Assembly: GCF_018691265.1 (NCBI RefSeq)
Contig: NW_024881296.1
Span: 3,867,278 to 3,931,277 of the forward strand
DNA length: 64,000 nt
Origin: Tyto alba
Lineage: Eukaryota > Chordata > Aves > Strigiformes > Tytonidae
Reading direction: 5' to 3'
Shown here: piece after piece, positions 24,416 through 37,402 of the stretch
How positions within the stretch are numbered: position 1 is the stretch's first letter
How the letters are laid out: the number at the start of each line of letters is the position of its first letter
Translations under genes and position numbers: made by a program
Notes under the pieces: model-generated
Told to the model about the DNA's origin: nothing
Seen by the model: only the letters and a program-made list of their open reading frames with translations
Databases searched by the model: none

Positions 24416-27235
24416 TTATTTTATATAATATGAAAAGGTCTGATGTCCATGCCTTAGAAAGGTTTTCACAAAAAAAAAAAAAATATTTGTTAAACCTACT
24501 ATCGTTTCATTTTCAGTTTTTATTCTACTACTCTAAATTTCAATTTAAGCCAATTTTTCTTTGATATTCTCACAATCTACAATTCAAGATTTTTGTCCTC
24601 AATTGTATGAGCCTGTTTTCTGTCTAATTACCCTTACCCTCCACTTGCTCAGAGGCACTTTTTCTTCATGTGGTTTGACCCATATCACTTACCACACTGC
24701 CACCAGTACAGTCTTTTCCCTGCTTGACTTCTGTGCTTTCTGTCTGTTCCTCAACATCTGAGATCTCATCTTCAAAACTCTCCACTATTCGTCTGTCTTC
24801 TTCAGTATTAAAACTGTTTGGTAAAATAAACTTATTTAATTATCCCATCAGTGGCTAATTTTCATAAATCATATCTCTGAAACACCTTTCCTTATAGTAG
24901 GAATATATACTAGGAGTCACAAAACATGGGTGGTACATCTGAGCAGTCCTTGAACAGTGTAGTCTTCAAATCCAGGGTGTTACTTCATTCCCAACTATGA
25001 TTACAGAAAAATACCAGTCAGGGGAATACTAACAGAAGTATATAAAATGAGAAACTGGGAAATGTGCTCAGCTTCTTTGTGCTTATTTCCTTTATAGAAT
25101 GAGATCAGTGAAGGGAAGAATCGTGTGCTTTAGCAATTCATGTACCAGTGAGAAGGGGAGAAATGCAGTGAGGCTATACACTGCTAATCTGGGATAATAA
25201 AGATTCTTGTGCAATTAAATTATCTAAGGTTAAAGTTATTTGAATACTGGAATAGATACAGACATGAAGTTAAACAAGATAGTTTCCTTAGTTCTGGATT
25301 AAAATGCTTTGTCAGCCAATGAACAAAAGTCTCGTAGATCGATATATCTGAAGGTTCTGGGAAATATGCAAAAATCAGTTAAAACTTACGCACCTCTGTA
25401 AATTTTTGGTTGGTTGACTGGGGAGAGGGTATATTTTCTTCAGGATGTTATGAAGGCAGACAAAATACCGTGGTTGTCTAGGATATTATAAAGAGCAAAA
25501 ATGAGATGAAAGACCTTATAAAAGTCTGCCAAGAAACTACCAGACTGTTTAACTATTTCAAACCAGTTTCTATTGAAATATAAATAATAGCAGATCCTTG
25601 AGTGGCATGATTTTTTTTTCCCTTAAATCTTTCCCTATCTTTTTGCCTGGATGCATAGTTGCTACTTCTATCCATAGTACTATAAACAGCAGTGTATGTG
25701 GCTAATAACATGGAGGAAGACAATAAGTCTAAAAGATTTTATGTGCTAGTGGACAAACTAAACTCAGCTCTCTTGCCCTTTCAAATCGTGCCTAAGTCTT
25801 CATGTTAGATGCTAATGAGAAAGAATAAAAAGTGACATTTGGGAAAATTGAATTTTGTTCTTAGTTCCTCACTGACCTTCTGCGGGAATTTGGGGAAACC
25901 TCCTTACTTGTCTATTACACTGTTCTCTATCTGCCCTTCCCTCTACTCATGATTTCCACACACACTTGTAGGCATGTATCTTTAGTCTATCTTGACCATT
26001 TAACAGATTTTCCAGGACAAGCTGCATCTTAAACTGAACTTGTACAGTGCCTAGTAAGTAATCCCTGAAGCTTGGCTAGGGCTTTCAGTACTAATACAGA
26101 ACAAAGAAATTAAAATTATGACTTGTTTTTGTTTGTTTGAAATTCCTGTGAATAGGCCACTCATATGAAGGCTCTCCAAGTATTGCCAGTGACACAAGTA
26201 ACTTCATGGGCACTGGAACTAATGACTGGCTTCCAATGTATTTGTGTCTTTTAGCCAACTTTTCACTAAATGTTACCTCATGAGCTTTGCCCTTATTAGA
26301 CATCAAAGAGAAAGAGATTAGAGATCCGCTAATTATGAGAAAAGATTTCAGTCTTCTTGTGACTTACTAGTAAAAAGAGAATCCACATGGAAGAGAAATT
26401 TTAATCAATCCGGTATGTGCAAAAATCATATGTACTTAGTAATCTTTGAAGTGTCTGTCAAATTCAGCTCTGTCAATTCAATTAAAACAGGCCAATGAGC
26501 TTAAAAATTCTGTTAGTGATTTGCTAGCAGATGATAGACAAATGGACAACATGATCATGCCAGCTTCATTTCTTTGAGAAACTAGCATTAGTAAAAAACT
26601 TACTTCAGTTCCTAACTAATATTTCATTGTAAAATTGGTCTAGTAGGTACAAATCATGTTCTTTATCCTTAATAGTTTACCTCTTTTGGCTTTTATTTTT
26701 TTTCTCTATTTTATATTTTTCTTATTTAGACTACAGTCAAGGCAAATGTTTTTCAATTAGAAGAATCAAGATGTGGAAGCCCTTGAGAAAAAGAAGCATC
26801 TTCATGATGCTCTGCAATTGTCCGATTTTTCTGATGGAGACCAAGTACGTTGGGACCAGTCAGGCAGTTCTGGTAATGGTTAAACCCAGTACCAGCTCTA
26901 GACATCTGGTCTCAGTAGGGCTACACTGACTTCCTGTGTCTGTCTAATAGAATAGTCAGGACCCTGTCTTTCCTCAGAATTGATGTAATTTGATGTCCTG
27001 CATGTGGTACTAAATACAGGTTAATATAAGATAACCATACAGTCTCATGCATATCACTATTCTTTTTTTTTTTTCAAGTCAGATTTAAGTTCACCACTGA
27101 AATCTCAGCCTACTTACAGATTTTCTTTTTCAAGCTAATTTACTGTTGAACCTCTGCCATTAATGATGAAACATCTGAATCTGTTGCTTCTAGCAGTTTG
27201 TGTAAGAACTCCTTTAATTTTCCATCATCTTTTAT

Positions 27236-27331
27236 AGAGTCATAGACTGGCTGAAGTGGGAAGGGACCTCTGGAAATTGTCTAGCCCACCCCCCCAGCTC
27301 CAAGCAGAGCCAGCTGGAGCAGTTGCTCAGA
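27236..27331 (-). mobile_element. CR1 LINE 3' end fragment, reverse orientation
   Basis: The plus strand reads GAGTCATAGACTGGCTGAAG, GGGAAGGGACCTCTGGAAAT and TGTCTAGCCCACCCCCCCAG, followed by AGCAGAGCCAGCTGGAGCAG. This is the reversed 3' end of a bird CR1 (usually TCATAGAATGGCTGGGGTTGG...). It is short, about 95 bases. Confidence 0.75.
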
Positions 27332-30300
27332 ACTGATTTTTGCTTTAGTGCTGAGGTTTCTTATATCCCAGCAATGGCCTATATATCACAGCTCTGTTCC
27401 TAAATTTTTAGGAGATGATTTATGTCTATTCCAATTGACACAATTAACAATATCAGGTGAACACAGGTGCTAGAATCCAGAATCATAGCCATTTGGGTCC
27501 TTCCCTCTGATCAGTCTTTTGCTTAAGCTCAGAAATAAGTCATTAATGAGTCATTCTATTTAAATGCCTCAATGCAGGGGTGTGAGTAAAGCAAAGGTCA
27601 ACTTGGATGAAGTTGGTCTGATGAACACAAGTAATGTATCCATCTGAATCAGCACAGTTAGAAACAAAAACTTGTTCTATTTGCCTGGATAAAATTAAAT
27701 GCACGTTGAAAAACCTTTATGGAAAGATTTTTTTATACTGCACTAAGACTTCATAAAAGAAATTCTCTCACTACAAGACCATACCAGAAAAATACAGACT
27801 ATAGTGTTATAGTCACTTACAAGTGGAGCACAACAGAAGAGGTACTTTCCTTCTGCATCCTAAAGTATAGTTTTGTACGTGCATACCTCTTTTGGCTTGG
27901 ATTTGAGCTTTTCAGATTTATTTTTCCTATTTTAAAATATATTTTTCCTACATTAAAATATAAACTTTGTTCACAGAAAGCCTGTTTTTCTTCACTAACT
28001 GAAAAGGAAGTATAAAGAGTTAGACCAGGTATAGGCATCTACTTCTCAGATTGTTAAACCCCACTTCTTTTTTTTTTTTTCATTTATTCACCAGAATATC
28101 ATCTGTCTCACACATCTGGAAATAGAGCATTTCTTACAGCTATAGCTGCAAATGATGCATTGTGATACACAGAACAAATGGCTAATCCTTTATGACCAGT
28201 ATTCCTTTGAGAAATATGTTTTAACAGTTGCCCTTAGCTCACCATTAACAATCACAAACATTTCTGTTTCCATCTTTAAGAAGCCTCAATATTTATTAGG
28301 TATAAACATGGATCAGTGTCATTCATTCTGTTCTGAAAGGATAAAGAAAACAGAAAAATCTCCCAAACTAAAAGTATGTAAGTGAAAAATGCCACCTCTG
28401 TAAGCTCAGAGGGGCATAACTTCTGTATTTTCTGCATACATCTAATTCTTCAGTCTGCCTCTGCACCAGTGAAGCAAGAATCTGGCTCTCTGGTTTTATA
28501 GTCTATTTAATAAAAAATACATAGCGATGAAGCAAGGCTAGCAGCTGACTTCTGATGCACACAGCACAGCAGTTCCCCAGGGGATCCTGCCAGGCGTCTT
28601 AGGTGGTTCAGATACTGGCTGATGATCTCTGCAGACTAGATCCTACATTTCTGCAAGTACTGATTATGACTTCGAGCAGAGCATTTTTATTCCCCTGCCC
28701 ATGTCTTTTGTGTGGTTTGTCAGTCTCTATAAAATTTTGTGCGATTTTATTGCTGCTGCTTTCCCCACACTCATTCCTCTAAGTCACATCTGGTATGTTA
28801 CATGTCTCCATATGAGAGATGTCTGATGGCTTTCTGAGAGCTTCAGTAAAGTGATATTGGCATAGGTACTTTTAAAAAGCGGAGGCCTCTTTGCAGCACG
28901 AAACATCACAATATGCCTCCATCTGCCACTGAGACAATAAGTTTAGTACTGATACTTTTGCCTATAACTATTTTGAATCAGCAGCTATGCTTTTGTTAAG
29001 AGGAGCTGTGCAAGAGGTTCATTTTTCATTGTGGCTTTGTTGCAAAACTGTGCATATGAGCAGCTACTTTGTGTCTATGTAAAGATTTGTCTATATGTAA
29101 GTGTACTTAAAAGTGCATATAGGCACAAATGCTTTGTGACTGATCCAGGTTGAACAAAATTAACATTCTTGACTCAGTAATCAACAGAAAGCCTATATTA
29201 GTTGACTTTATTAATAGAGTTTCCCAAGGTTTTGTGCCTCACAGTTGAAGTACACAAATTCAGATGCCCTCCCCTCTCTCCACCCTGCAATATATCTGTC
29301 TCATCTCAAGGGTCAAATTTTTCCCTTCTTCCTATGACAACACATCTGGCACTTTTGAGGCTCCCTACCACTTTCTGAAGAAGTAAAAAAAAATTCTCTT
29401 TAACGATGAAACAATTCTCTTTAGAGTATACAAAATGTGTTACATTCAGTATAAAAATAAGAAGGATTTTTTTTTTTTCACTGTACTTCCTGAAGAAAAG
29501 AAACAAACCTTAGACAGATCAGGTGACAAATACATCTGGCATTTATAGTTTCTTTTTAGACAAGTTTTAAAAAAATCTCTTTGGTTTAATAGACTTCAGG
29601 GAATTCTCATTTAACCTGAAGAATATTTAGAAACCCCTAAAATCCCCAATTAGGAGCTGCTGTTTGGTGCTGTGGGACTTGGCGAATCGCTGTGCAGACT
29701 CCTCCTATCAGCTTTTTTGTCTTCATCCTCCAGTTTCCTTCTCAGCACCTGCTGGTCTGTGATGCCTCAGCCTCCCACCACCTTGGCATTGCTGTGTACT
29801 TCTGAGCGCTGTGTCAGGTAAAAAATGGAGAACTTTCTACCTTTCCCATAAATTATGGAACAGCTTCTCAGGTGATAGGGACATCACAGTGCAGAGCATA
29901 AACATGTGTCGAAGTGCCAGATGATGAGATGTAAAAACATGGATATAGCAGGAAATTAAAATGCTCTGAGATTGTTTCCTTTTGAATTAATAACTCTTTC
30001 CATGGTTTCAGTTTTATTTTACATTCCTAATGCAAAACACTCACAACATAAGTGTCAGGCTTTCTGCTAAAAGGTGGTGGATGTCCCTCAAAATTATGAT
30101 CATGTGTATGAAAAACTAGTAGTCCCAATCAGTCAAGTTGGCATTGGCTTATCCCACATGGACATGTCTATGCAGAGTAATGACTTAGCAATAGAAGAGG
30201 TAAAGAGGTCTCAGATACTTGCCATTTCTTACTTTACTTATTAATAATTTAACAGTGAAATGTTTACAGTTTCTTGTAAAAATTAATCCTTCTTCTTGAG

Positions 30301-30980
30301 AAATACTAGTTCTGCATCTTGAATTATTTAGATATCTCAAATCAAAGGTTTTCCAAGCCACTTTTCAGTGTTAAAACCTTTCTAGGATATTGCAAGGCAG
30401 GGCACAAAAATGTACATTGACAAAATCTTTTCCATATCCATCTGGAAGTGTCAATATTTTAAAATTAATATTAATATTTAATCACAACTGGACAGAAAAG
30501 TAAACTTCCTGTTTATATAAGAAGGCCATATGTGCAAGTGGAGCATTAATTTATTTGGAAGCTATATAAATTAATGAAGTAGTTTTCCAAGTAATCTTTT
30601 ATTTCTGAAAGTACTGCAAAAACTACAGTGGCTCCACTGTGTTTTGGGAATTGGGCAGGACCTAAATAGCTGATATGAAATAACAGCTGATATGAAATAG
30701 GTTGTGATTTACCAACCGCATTGTTAAATCACAGTATTTCATGCTCTGTTGGGAGAAACAATACAGGGAAGAAAGTATATACATAATTATGGAGCTAAAC
30801 AATGTACACTTTGAGAAATAGCAGCCACCACATTATGAGCTTGTCCTGGACAGGAATGAAGAGGCATCTTCACAGTGCTACAACACCACAATGTTTTGCA
30901 CTGTGTTTTTTTTAAGAACTCTTTCAAAACATTATTTAATCCTTTGGGACATACAGGAGCATTATGAAACCTCAGTTCAT

Positions 30981-31005
30981 AGAATATTCCAGAATATTCC
31001 AGAAG
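30981..31005. promoter_or_regulatory. Perfect five-unit heat-shock element
   Basis: Reads as AGAAT-ATTCC-AGAAT-ATTCC-AGAAG, that is five consecutive alternating nGAAn/nTTCn pentamers with no mismatch, the consensus for cooperative binding of HSF trimers. It lies about 5.4 kb beyond the predicted THBS2 3' end. It is also a simple 2.5-copy repeat of AGAATATTCC, so chance or repeat origin remains possible. Confidence 0.45.
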
Positions 31006-33554
31006 CTAGTAAAACTGTTCAGTTTTAGTTTATATGCATCATTAAGAAAAAAAAAAATCTTAAGCACAGTATTCAGGTGTTAAATCTGGATCTAGACTGT
31101 AGACAGATTCATTGGCCTGAGGATGGGGGAAAGCATTTTAAGCACAGGCAACACAGCAGCCATGGAGCTGATCTGCAGATTTCAGTGTTTGAAGTAACTG
31201 TCTGGACTTGGCACATTTTCCCCCTCTCCTCTGTTGGGGACTGTGCACAGGATCACTCATTTGAAATGTAATATAGTAAATGTTTCCCCCACCTTTTGAA
31301 AATATTCCAGAAATATTTGTCTTACTAACAAACTCAGATAATATATTAAATATATGGGTCATTTGTTGAAGTAAATGTTAGTTCTGAAACATTTTTCGGT
31401 TCTCAAAACTGGAGATACGGTTGAAAGCCTAGGCCTTGCAGTGTATAGGTCTCAACCTGACAAATCTAACAAGTCAGCAGAAGAGCATTCTTTTGATCTA
31501 ACTCTCCAGCATAGTGCCCATGGTTGGATGAATAATCAGAATTTTCAGATGTAAATAAGGGAATATGGAAGCATTCAAATAAGATCATTTTTGTGATTGT
31601 CTTAAATTTTTCTTAAAGGAAGGTTAATTCATTGTTATATGAAAGTGTGAACAAGAAATAACAGGACCTGCTGTTTTCATATTGCTGTCACGATGACTTG
31701 TGCCTGTTTGTGATAAAGACATTGACCTGGTGCTCAGAAGCCCTCTGCTTCACTTTTGTTCAGCCACGGTTTCTCTGGCTCTCACATTTAAGAGGGAGAG
31801 GGTATCACCTTCTCACACTGCAGAGCAGGCTGATGCTAGGCATGAAGAACAATCGGTTTCTTGATTGTCCGGTGATGGAAGATACGGTTGGGCAATCTTC
31901 CTATCTAGAACCACAAGTGTCTTTATTTCCATTAATGATAGAAAGTCTATTTCAAGCTCTAGGCACCAGTTTTTGATGGAGACATCATGTAAGATGATTC
32001 ACGAGAATTATTATCTTTGACCATTTTAATGTTGTTGAACAAACCAGAAAAACTCTAAATTTAGTCTTCAACTGAAAACATGGAATGAAATCCTAAGGAA
32101 GGATTTGGTGCTATATAACAGTCCTCTCAATGTGTACAATAGAGGATGCTTCCTTTTCAAACTAGTGGGAGCTATTTATTGATACATTAATGAAAAAAAA
32201 TGAATGCAGTGACTTTTTATTTGCCTTTTTTCTGCACTTAAGTAAAAGGAAGAATTTCCAAGAAGAAAAAACAAAGAATGTGGCCTCTTGCCATTTTACT
32301 GCCTGTGGATGCTCCATTTCTCTGAAAATTGCACAAATCTTAACCTGAGCGTTTAATAATGTTCTGTTTCTCTCCCTGCTCCTGATCTCCCTTACAGTCA
32401 TTGAAACTTCTCTCTTTAAATGGAGAAGTGCTGTTCTCTAGGGCAGTGATTGCCAATATCTTTGTAATTGAGTCTCATGTGAGAAAGCTCCAGATCTTCC
32501 ATATGTCACTGATTTCAGCTCTAGATATTGTCCCCACTTATTCAGCATCAAGGCTGAGCTACTGTGTATAGTTAAACCCTCTGGAATACATCCATGATCA
32601 GCTGGGTGGCCCTTTCCTTCCAACTGCAAAATCCTAGAGCAGAGACACTGCAGCTGAATCTTCAGAAATCAGGATAATTTGCTTGGGCTCCACATTCCAA
32701 CTCCAAAGTGCTCGAGTCTCACCAGCAAGGAATGTCTTAACAATCAATATCCACTGCTCCTGAATATCTGTTAAAGCAAGCTGAGATACTGTTTTTGCCA
32801 TATCTTGAATCATCGTCCCTTTATGATAAGCAGATCCATCCCTAAAATTTCCTATGGATGTTGTTGCTACTTTCAAGAAGGCAGCAGCAGCAATTCGAGG
32901 AAGTTAACTGGATTGAATGATCAATCAGATGAGTATGTGAGAGCAACCTGCCTTGCATGAAACTGAAAACTCTGGGGTTCATTTTCTTCACATACATAAA
33001 GAGGTGTTGGTCAAAAATTACCCACTGCAGTAGATGACAGTGCCTGCAACTTTCCACCCTCTCCCTTGTTTTCTTTTGTGTCAGCATGATTTAAAGAGAG
33101 GAAATCAGTTTACAAAGGGAGTGTCAAGACTGTATCTCCTAAATGTTACTGAATGACTACGTAATATCAATGACTAAAACCAATTTCTAAATTACAAGTT
33201 ACCTTATTACAGCTGTTGTTAAGATCTGAAGTGTGATTTGCAATGCAATGCATGCCTCCAGAATCCAGAGAGCTGGTACATTCAGCAGGGCTGAAAAGAG
33301 TCCGGAAATGACGCAGGTGTCTGAAAATAAATTCACTTGCTTGGAAAGGAACACCACCAAATATGTTCATATCTAGCTCTGCAAATATCAAGATAAATGG
33401 GTAATGATCAATGATCATTGGCAGGATAAAAGGTTGTAAAATATCTGTCCAACTCATTTGCCTGATTCCAACTGTGGCCAGTAGCGGATGACTAGGGAAA
33501 GCTTTAAGAACAAGACAAGCATGGAATGAAACTTATAATTTGCCAAATATGTAG

Positions 33555-33555
<1 letters not shown>

Positions 33556-33588
<33 letters not shown>
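33556..33588. repeat. TG dinucleotide microsatellite
   Basis: Sixteen uninterrupted TG units plus one base, followed by ACATATGACATG. Its reverse complement makes a His-Thr tract in a spurious minus-strand frame at 33504-33800. Confidence 0.95.
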
Positions 33589-33590
<2 letters not shown>

Positions 33591-34149
33591 ATATGACATG
33601 TCTATGCAAGAGCTAGACAGAGACAGAGAAGGACGTAACCATGGGTAGCATCCTGTACCCAAACAGAATTTCAAATGGCAGCTGATCTTTTCAGCCAGCA
33701 GAGGAAGTTGTTCTACCTTTGATGTACTGCATGAACCCATTACAGACACATGCACACAAGCAGTAAAAGCAAAACAGAATTTATTTTTTTTTTGTAACAT
33801 GCAGTTTTATGATGAAATATATCCTATTCACTCCTTCCCAAAGTCTGTGGGAAATAAAGCCTGTCAATGAAATTAAACAGCAACAGACCTCAAATCTCAA
33901 ATTGGTAAAAGGAAATTTATACTGTATATCCTATAATCAACATCCAGAACTCTCAATAGGTTGAGAAGTGGGATTAAAAACCTGAGATATTTATATGAAT
34001 AACAAGAATATTTGCAGTTATATTAGTGCAAAATAAGCCATGCAGGAATGAAGGCAGAAACCACCCATTAACTGCCTGAGACTAGGAATGATGTTTCCTG
34101 TCTAGGCATGCTAATGTGTGACTTTTAATGATAAAGATTTTGCACCTTC

Positions 34150-34229
34150 CTCTGGTGCATTTGGTACTGGCAGCTTTCAAGAAACAGGATAATGGATTAG
34201 AAGGACCTTCAGTTTAATCAGTCCCAGGT
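34150..34229 (+). mobile_element. Possible CR1/L3-type LINE 3' tail
   Basis: GAAACAGGATAATGGATTAG followed by AAGGACCTTCAGTTTAATCA resembles the amniote CR1/L3 3' tail that ends in words like ACAGGATACTGGACTAGATGG and ACCTTTGGTCTGACCCAGT. Only this short piece is recognisable. Confidence 0.4.
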
Positions 34230-36069
34230 TTCTTTTGCTTCAAAGTCCCTCTTCCTGATCTTCAAGGGTGGTCTTCTCCACATTGGGAACACTGTGCCAA
34301 GTTATTACATAGTTAGTTATTTTCCAAATGGCTTTAGACAGCAGATGTTCCCATGCGAGCGTTAGAGCTCCTTCTCTGTGGACATTTGTAGCACAAGCTG
34401 AACCCTGAATCTCATCCAGATATCGCTCAAGTGCACAGCAAAACTCCCACTGGGGTGACCAAGATGAGGATTTGGCCCATGGACTGTGATAGTCTATTCA
34501 GCTTCTGCTGCCATTGTGTAGCTAGCAAGGAGTGGACATGGATGTTAGCTTTCACGAGGCTAATATTTGGGCTGCCTGATGTGTGAAATCACAGGTATAA
34601 TCCTTGGGTGGATGTTTTTCCCTCCCTTCTGCAAGAAGCCATGGTAAATGTGTTACTCTTACAATGAACAAATCCTTAAATGCTGTGAGTTCAACTTAAC
34701 TTTTCAGAATTCAGAGGCTTATTCAAAGTTTATCTGAAAAAAAACATGTTTTAAAAGTGGTCATAAAGCCACATCAGAACTTATTTTCAGGGAGGGTTTG
34801 GTGTTTCAGGATTTCAGTATTTCCTGTTTTTTTGGCTGGTCCGGAAAAAAATAAGATTCATAAAACTCATTTAAAGGGGATGAAATTTATCATTGATTTT
34901 TAGATGGGAGCCTGATGCTGAGAGAAGTAAAAAAATTCTGCCTAGTATCATGCAGGAATCAGTGGCAGAGTCAGCATCAGCTCTACTCTGCTTCCCCTTG
35001 TGAGAAAAAAAGTCCCTCTGCAGGGATTTCAGGCCTTCTTCTGCCACACACATATCTCTCTGGGAAGTAGAAGTGCAGAGGCTACAAAATTTTAAATATG
35101 TATTTTTCCCAAATTACCCAAATATTCCTCAGTATCTTCAAAAGCTTGTAGTTAGAACAATGGAGAGAGGTCAGAGGGTGTCACAGCTTTATGTGAACCT
35201 GCTCATTCACAGGATTACTACTTGGCTTTTTGGTCCTTCCCTCTCTGTTTTTCTCACAGACCCTCGAGTAGTACTGAAGCATTGCTGTTATAGTTTTGTA
35301 TCTCCAGTCATTCTAGTTCCCTGAGTCCATTTTGTGGGGTTACGTTTGGATGCCATGAAGTGATTTATTACTTTTTGTTTTGAATCATCACTAAGTGTTC
35401 ATACTCAAAACTCTCTTGCAGATCCATGCTAGAGATTAAACTGGGACTCTTGAGAACAAGGGTACCAAGATCTTGATCACTCTATTACCTGAAAAATGTC
35501 AGTCATTGATGTCTTTGAAGCATAAGTGGAAGAAAGCCACCTCTCTACGACTGGACCTTTGTATTAGTTTAAAGGACTCATCAAAAGATTGTGTTGAAGA
35601 CTATATAGCTTTCTTGTGTAACGTTCTGAGTACTCGCACTGGAATCAAAAGCCAAGGAAACAATAGCTGGGATACTTGTAAGGCCAAGAAAAGTGAATAG
35701 TTGGGATATGTATAAGAGAATATGACTTGAGTTCACATCTCAAAAGTGACATTTTGGTATGATGGGCATTCTTACTTTTCCTAGTGCAATTCAAATTCCC
35801 CTCCCTGGGAGCAGGTCATACTCATGGCAAAGATCTCTCGTGCTAAGAATTTTATCTTGTATTTAATTCTGTTTGGTTAGAAATAATTCACTGGTTCCTG
35901 AAATTCTCCAGCAGGAAGGCAATCCTCACTCACAGCAATGAATCCCAGTGACTCAGATGGGACTCACAGCAGAAGCAGTTAGAGAATAGGATTGTATATT
36001 TGTTCAAACACATCAACACATCAGCCAAGACACAATACACAGAATGTGTGTATGAGTCCAGCAAAAAAG

Positions 36070-36088
36070 AAAAAAAAAAAAAAAAAAA
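36070..36088. repeat. Poly(A) tract (19 A)
   Basis: Interrupted A-run just outside the predicted end of the THBS2 transcript. On the transcript strand it is T-rich and could assist transcription termination. Confidence 0.85.
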
Positions 36089-36392
36089 GAAGCAGGACCA
36101 AAATTTCTCAGTTGCAATGCCATAAATAAAACTTGGGATAGTTTCCCAGATAAAGACTTCATGGGGAATGATGTCTTGTCAGAGAGACTAGGAAACCTGC
36201 TGTTTACAACCTTATAAGGCAGTGACTTGTAACTAAGCAACACATTTCCTGGTTTGCTTGAAATGAACTGGTTTATAGCAAGGCAAGAGGCTTATTTAAC
36301 TAAGGGCTTTGGGGAATGGAATATTTTCTTTAAAGAAACATTTTAACTATAAAAAAGGTAAAGAGAATTTTGTTTATAAAACCTTTTTACAG

Positions 36393-36398
36393 TTTATT
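36393..36398 (-). terminator. Candidate distal poly(A) signal AATAAA of THBS2
   Basis: Canonical AATAAA on the minus strand, followed by T-rich sequence (TTTTATAAAC, TTCTCTTTACC) suitable as a downstream element. Its distance from the stop matches the usual length of the gene's 3' UTR. Two other AATAAA copies lie closer to the stop, at 37702-37707 and 37988-37993, so alternative polyadenylation is possible. Confidence 0.5.
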
Positions 36399-36419
36399 TC
36401 CTATCATTAATTTCTTAAA

Positions 36420-36443
36420 ATATATATAATATATATATATATA
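36420..36443. repeat. TA-rich repeat in the THBS2 3' UTR
   Basis: Imperfect TA dinucleotide run ending about 20 bases before the candidate poly(A) signal on the transcript strand. Confidence 0.8.
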
Positions 36444-36503
36444 AATGAGGATCTGACTAAATGAATTAGGACGTTAAATGATAAAGTTCCGCCCATGTAA
36501 ACA

Positions 36504-36521
36504 AATAAATAATTATTTACA
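36504..36521 (-). promoter_or_regulatory. Pumilio site fused to AU-rich nonamer in the 3' UTR
   Basis: On the transcript strand UGUAAAUA (36521-36514) is followed after one base by UUAUUUAUU (36512-36504). The first is the Pumilio consensus UGUANAUA; the second is the AU-rich-element nonamer bound by decay factors such as the TTP family. Both lie about 110 bases before the distal poly(A) signal. Function is inferred from motif match only. Confidence 0.45.
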
Positions 36522-37230
36522 ATCTTTGGCAAAACAAAATGAAATTTCATTGATCTCACTCTCTCACACATACTTGCAAGGAAAAAAAATGAAAAAGAAA
36601 TTAAAAAAACATCATAAATAATTTACATAGAATAGGAAAAGTATGATACAGTCCAAATATTAACATCTTCATCCCCACACTGATGTCTCTCTCTGACAAA
36701 ACAAAAAACCCTACACAGCCATTACAATCATTACATTTAATGAAGTCACCCTCCCTTCTGCTTGGGACTTGGGGATACAGTCTGAAACACCAAAAGTAAG
36801 AAACTGAAACATTTAAGAACCTCATGAAGAGGATTTGGGAAAAAACAAAAAACAAACAAAACAGGAACAAAACAAAATTGAAACAAAAAAAAATTATTTG
36901 ATAATATGAACATTATAAAATGTGCAATAAAGCCAGCAACTGTGTATTCCTTTCTAATGAATATAGCAACAAAATCTATTTCAAGGGAGAAAAAGTTGAT
37001 TCAACATTTAGCTCACTGTGCCCTATAAGAAGGCAGAGGTACTGCATATTCCATTAGTAAACCCATCTATGAATAAAATTACACCAGCATGTGTTCTTTT
37101 TGTGAACAAAGCTCATACAACTTAAACAAAACAAAAAAGTTAAACATGTTTATACTATTGTATATCTGAGTAACTGTTGTATCTGTTTAGAATAAACACT
37201 GGTATCCCTTCAGCATTATTTAAGAAGTCC

Positions 37231-37238
37231 TATATACA
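37231..37238 (-). promoter_or_regulatory. Pumilio-type site UGUAUAUA in the 3' UTR
   Basis: Exact match to UGUANAUA on the THBS2 transcript strand. It is one of three in the same UTR. Confidence 0.4.
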
Positions 37239-37394
37239 GCAGACATAGGTAATAGTACAAAATATTAAAATTAGGGTAACTGGATATATATTAAGGTTCC
37301 ATTTATAAATCCCTTATTATTATTCATTTAACTTTAAAGCATACATGAATATAACCCATGAAACTATACTTAAGTGTTTACCATGCTTTGACAA

Positions 37395-37402
37395 TATCTA
37401 CA
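37395..37402 (-). promoter_or_regulatory. Pumilio-type site UGUAGAUA in the 3' UTR
   Basis: Exact match to UGUANAUA on the THBS2 transcript strand, about 160 bases upstream of the site at 37231-37238. Confidence 0.4.

Larger units (their letters stand above)
24416..36375. other. Intergenic 3' flank of THBS2
   Basis: AT-rich sequence with two CR1 fragments, the TG microsatellite, the heat-shock element and several homopolymers. About 26400-26640 and 30440-30600 look like candidate conserved non-coding DNA (dense ATTA, CTGTCAA and CTTTGAA words). No protein-coding gene is visible. Confidence 0.65.

Noticed and set aside
33504..33800. 98-codon minus frame with a His-Thr tract
   Set aside because: The tract is the translated TG microsatellite; the remainder has no domain.
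34916..35040. Words resembling the MIR-type SINE core (CAGGAATCAGTGGCAGAGTC)
   Set aside because: Only one short resemblance, no box A/B promoter or tail; too weak to call without a repeat library.
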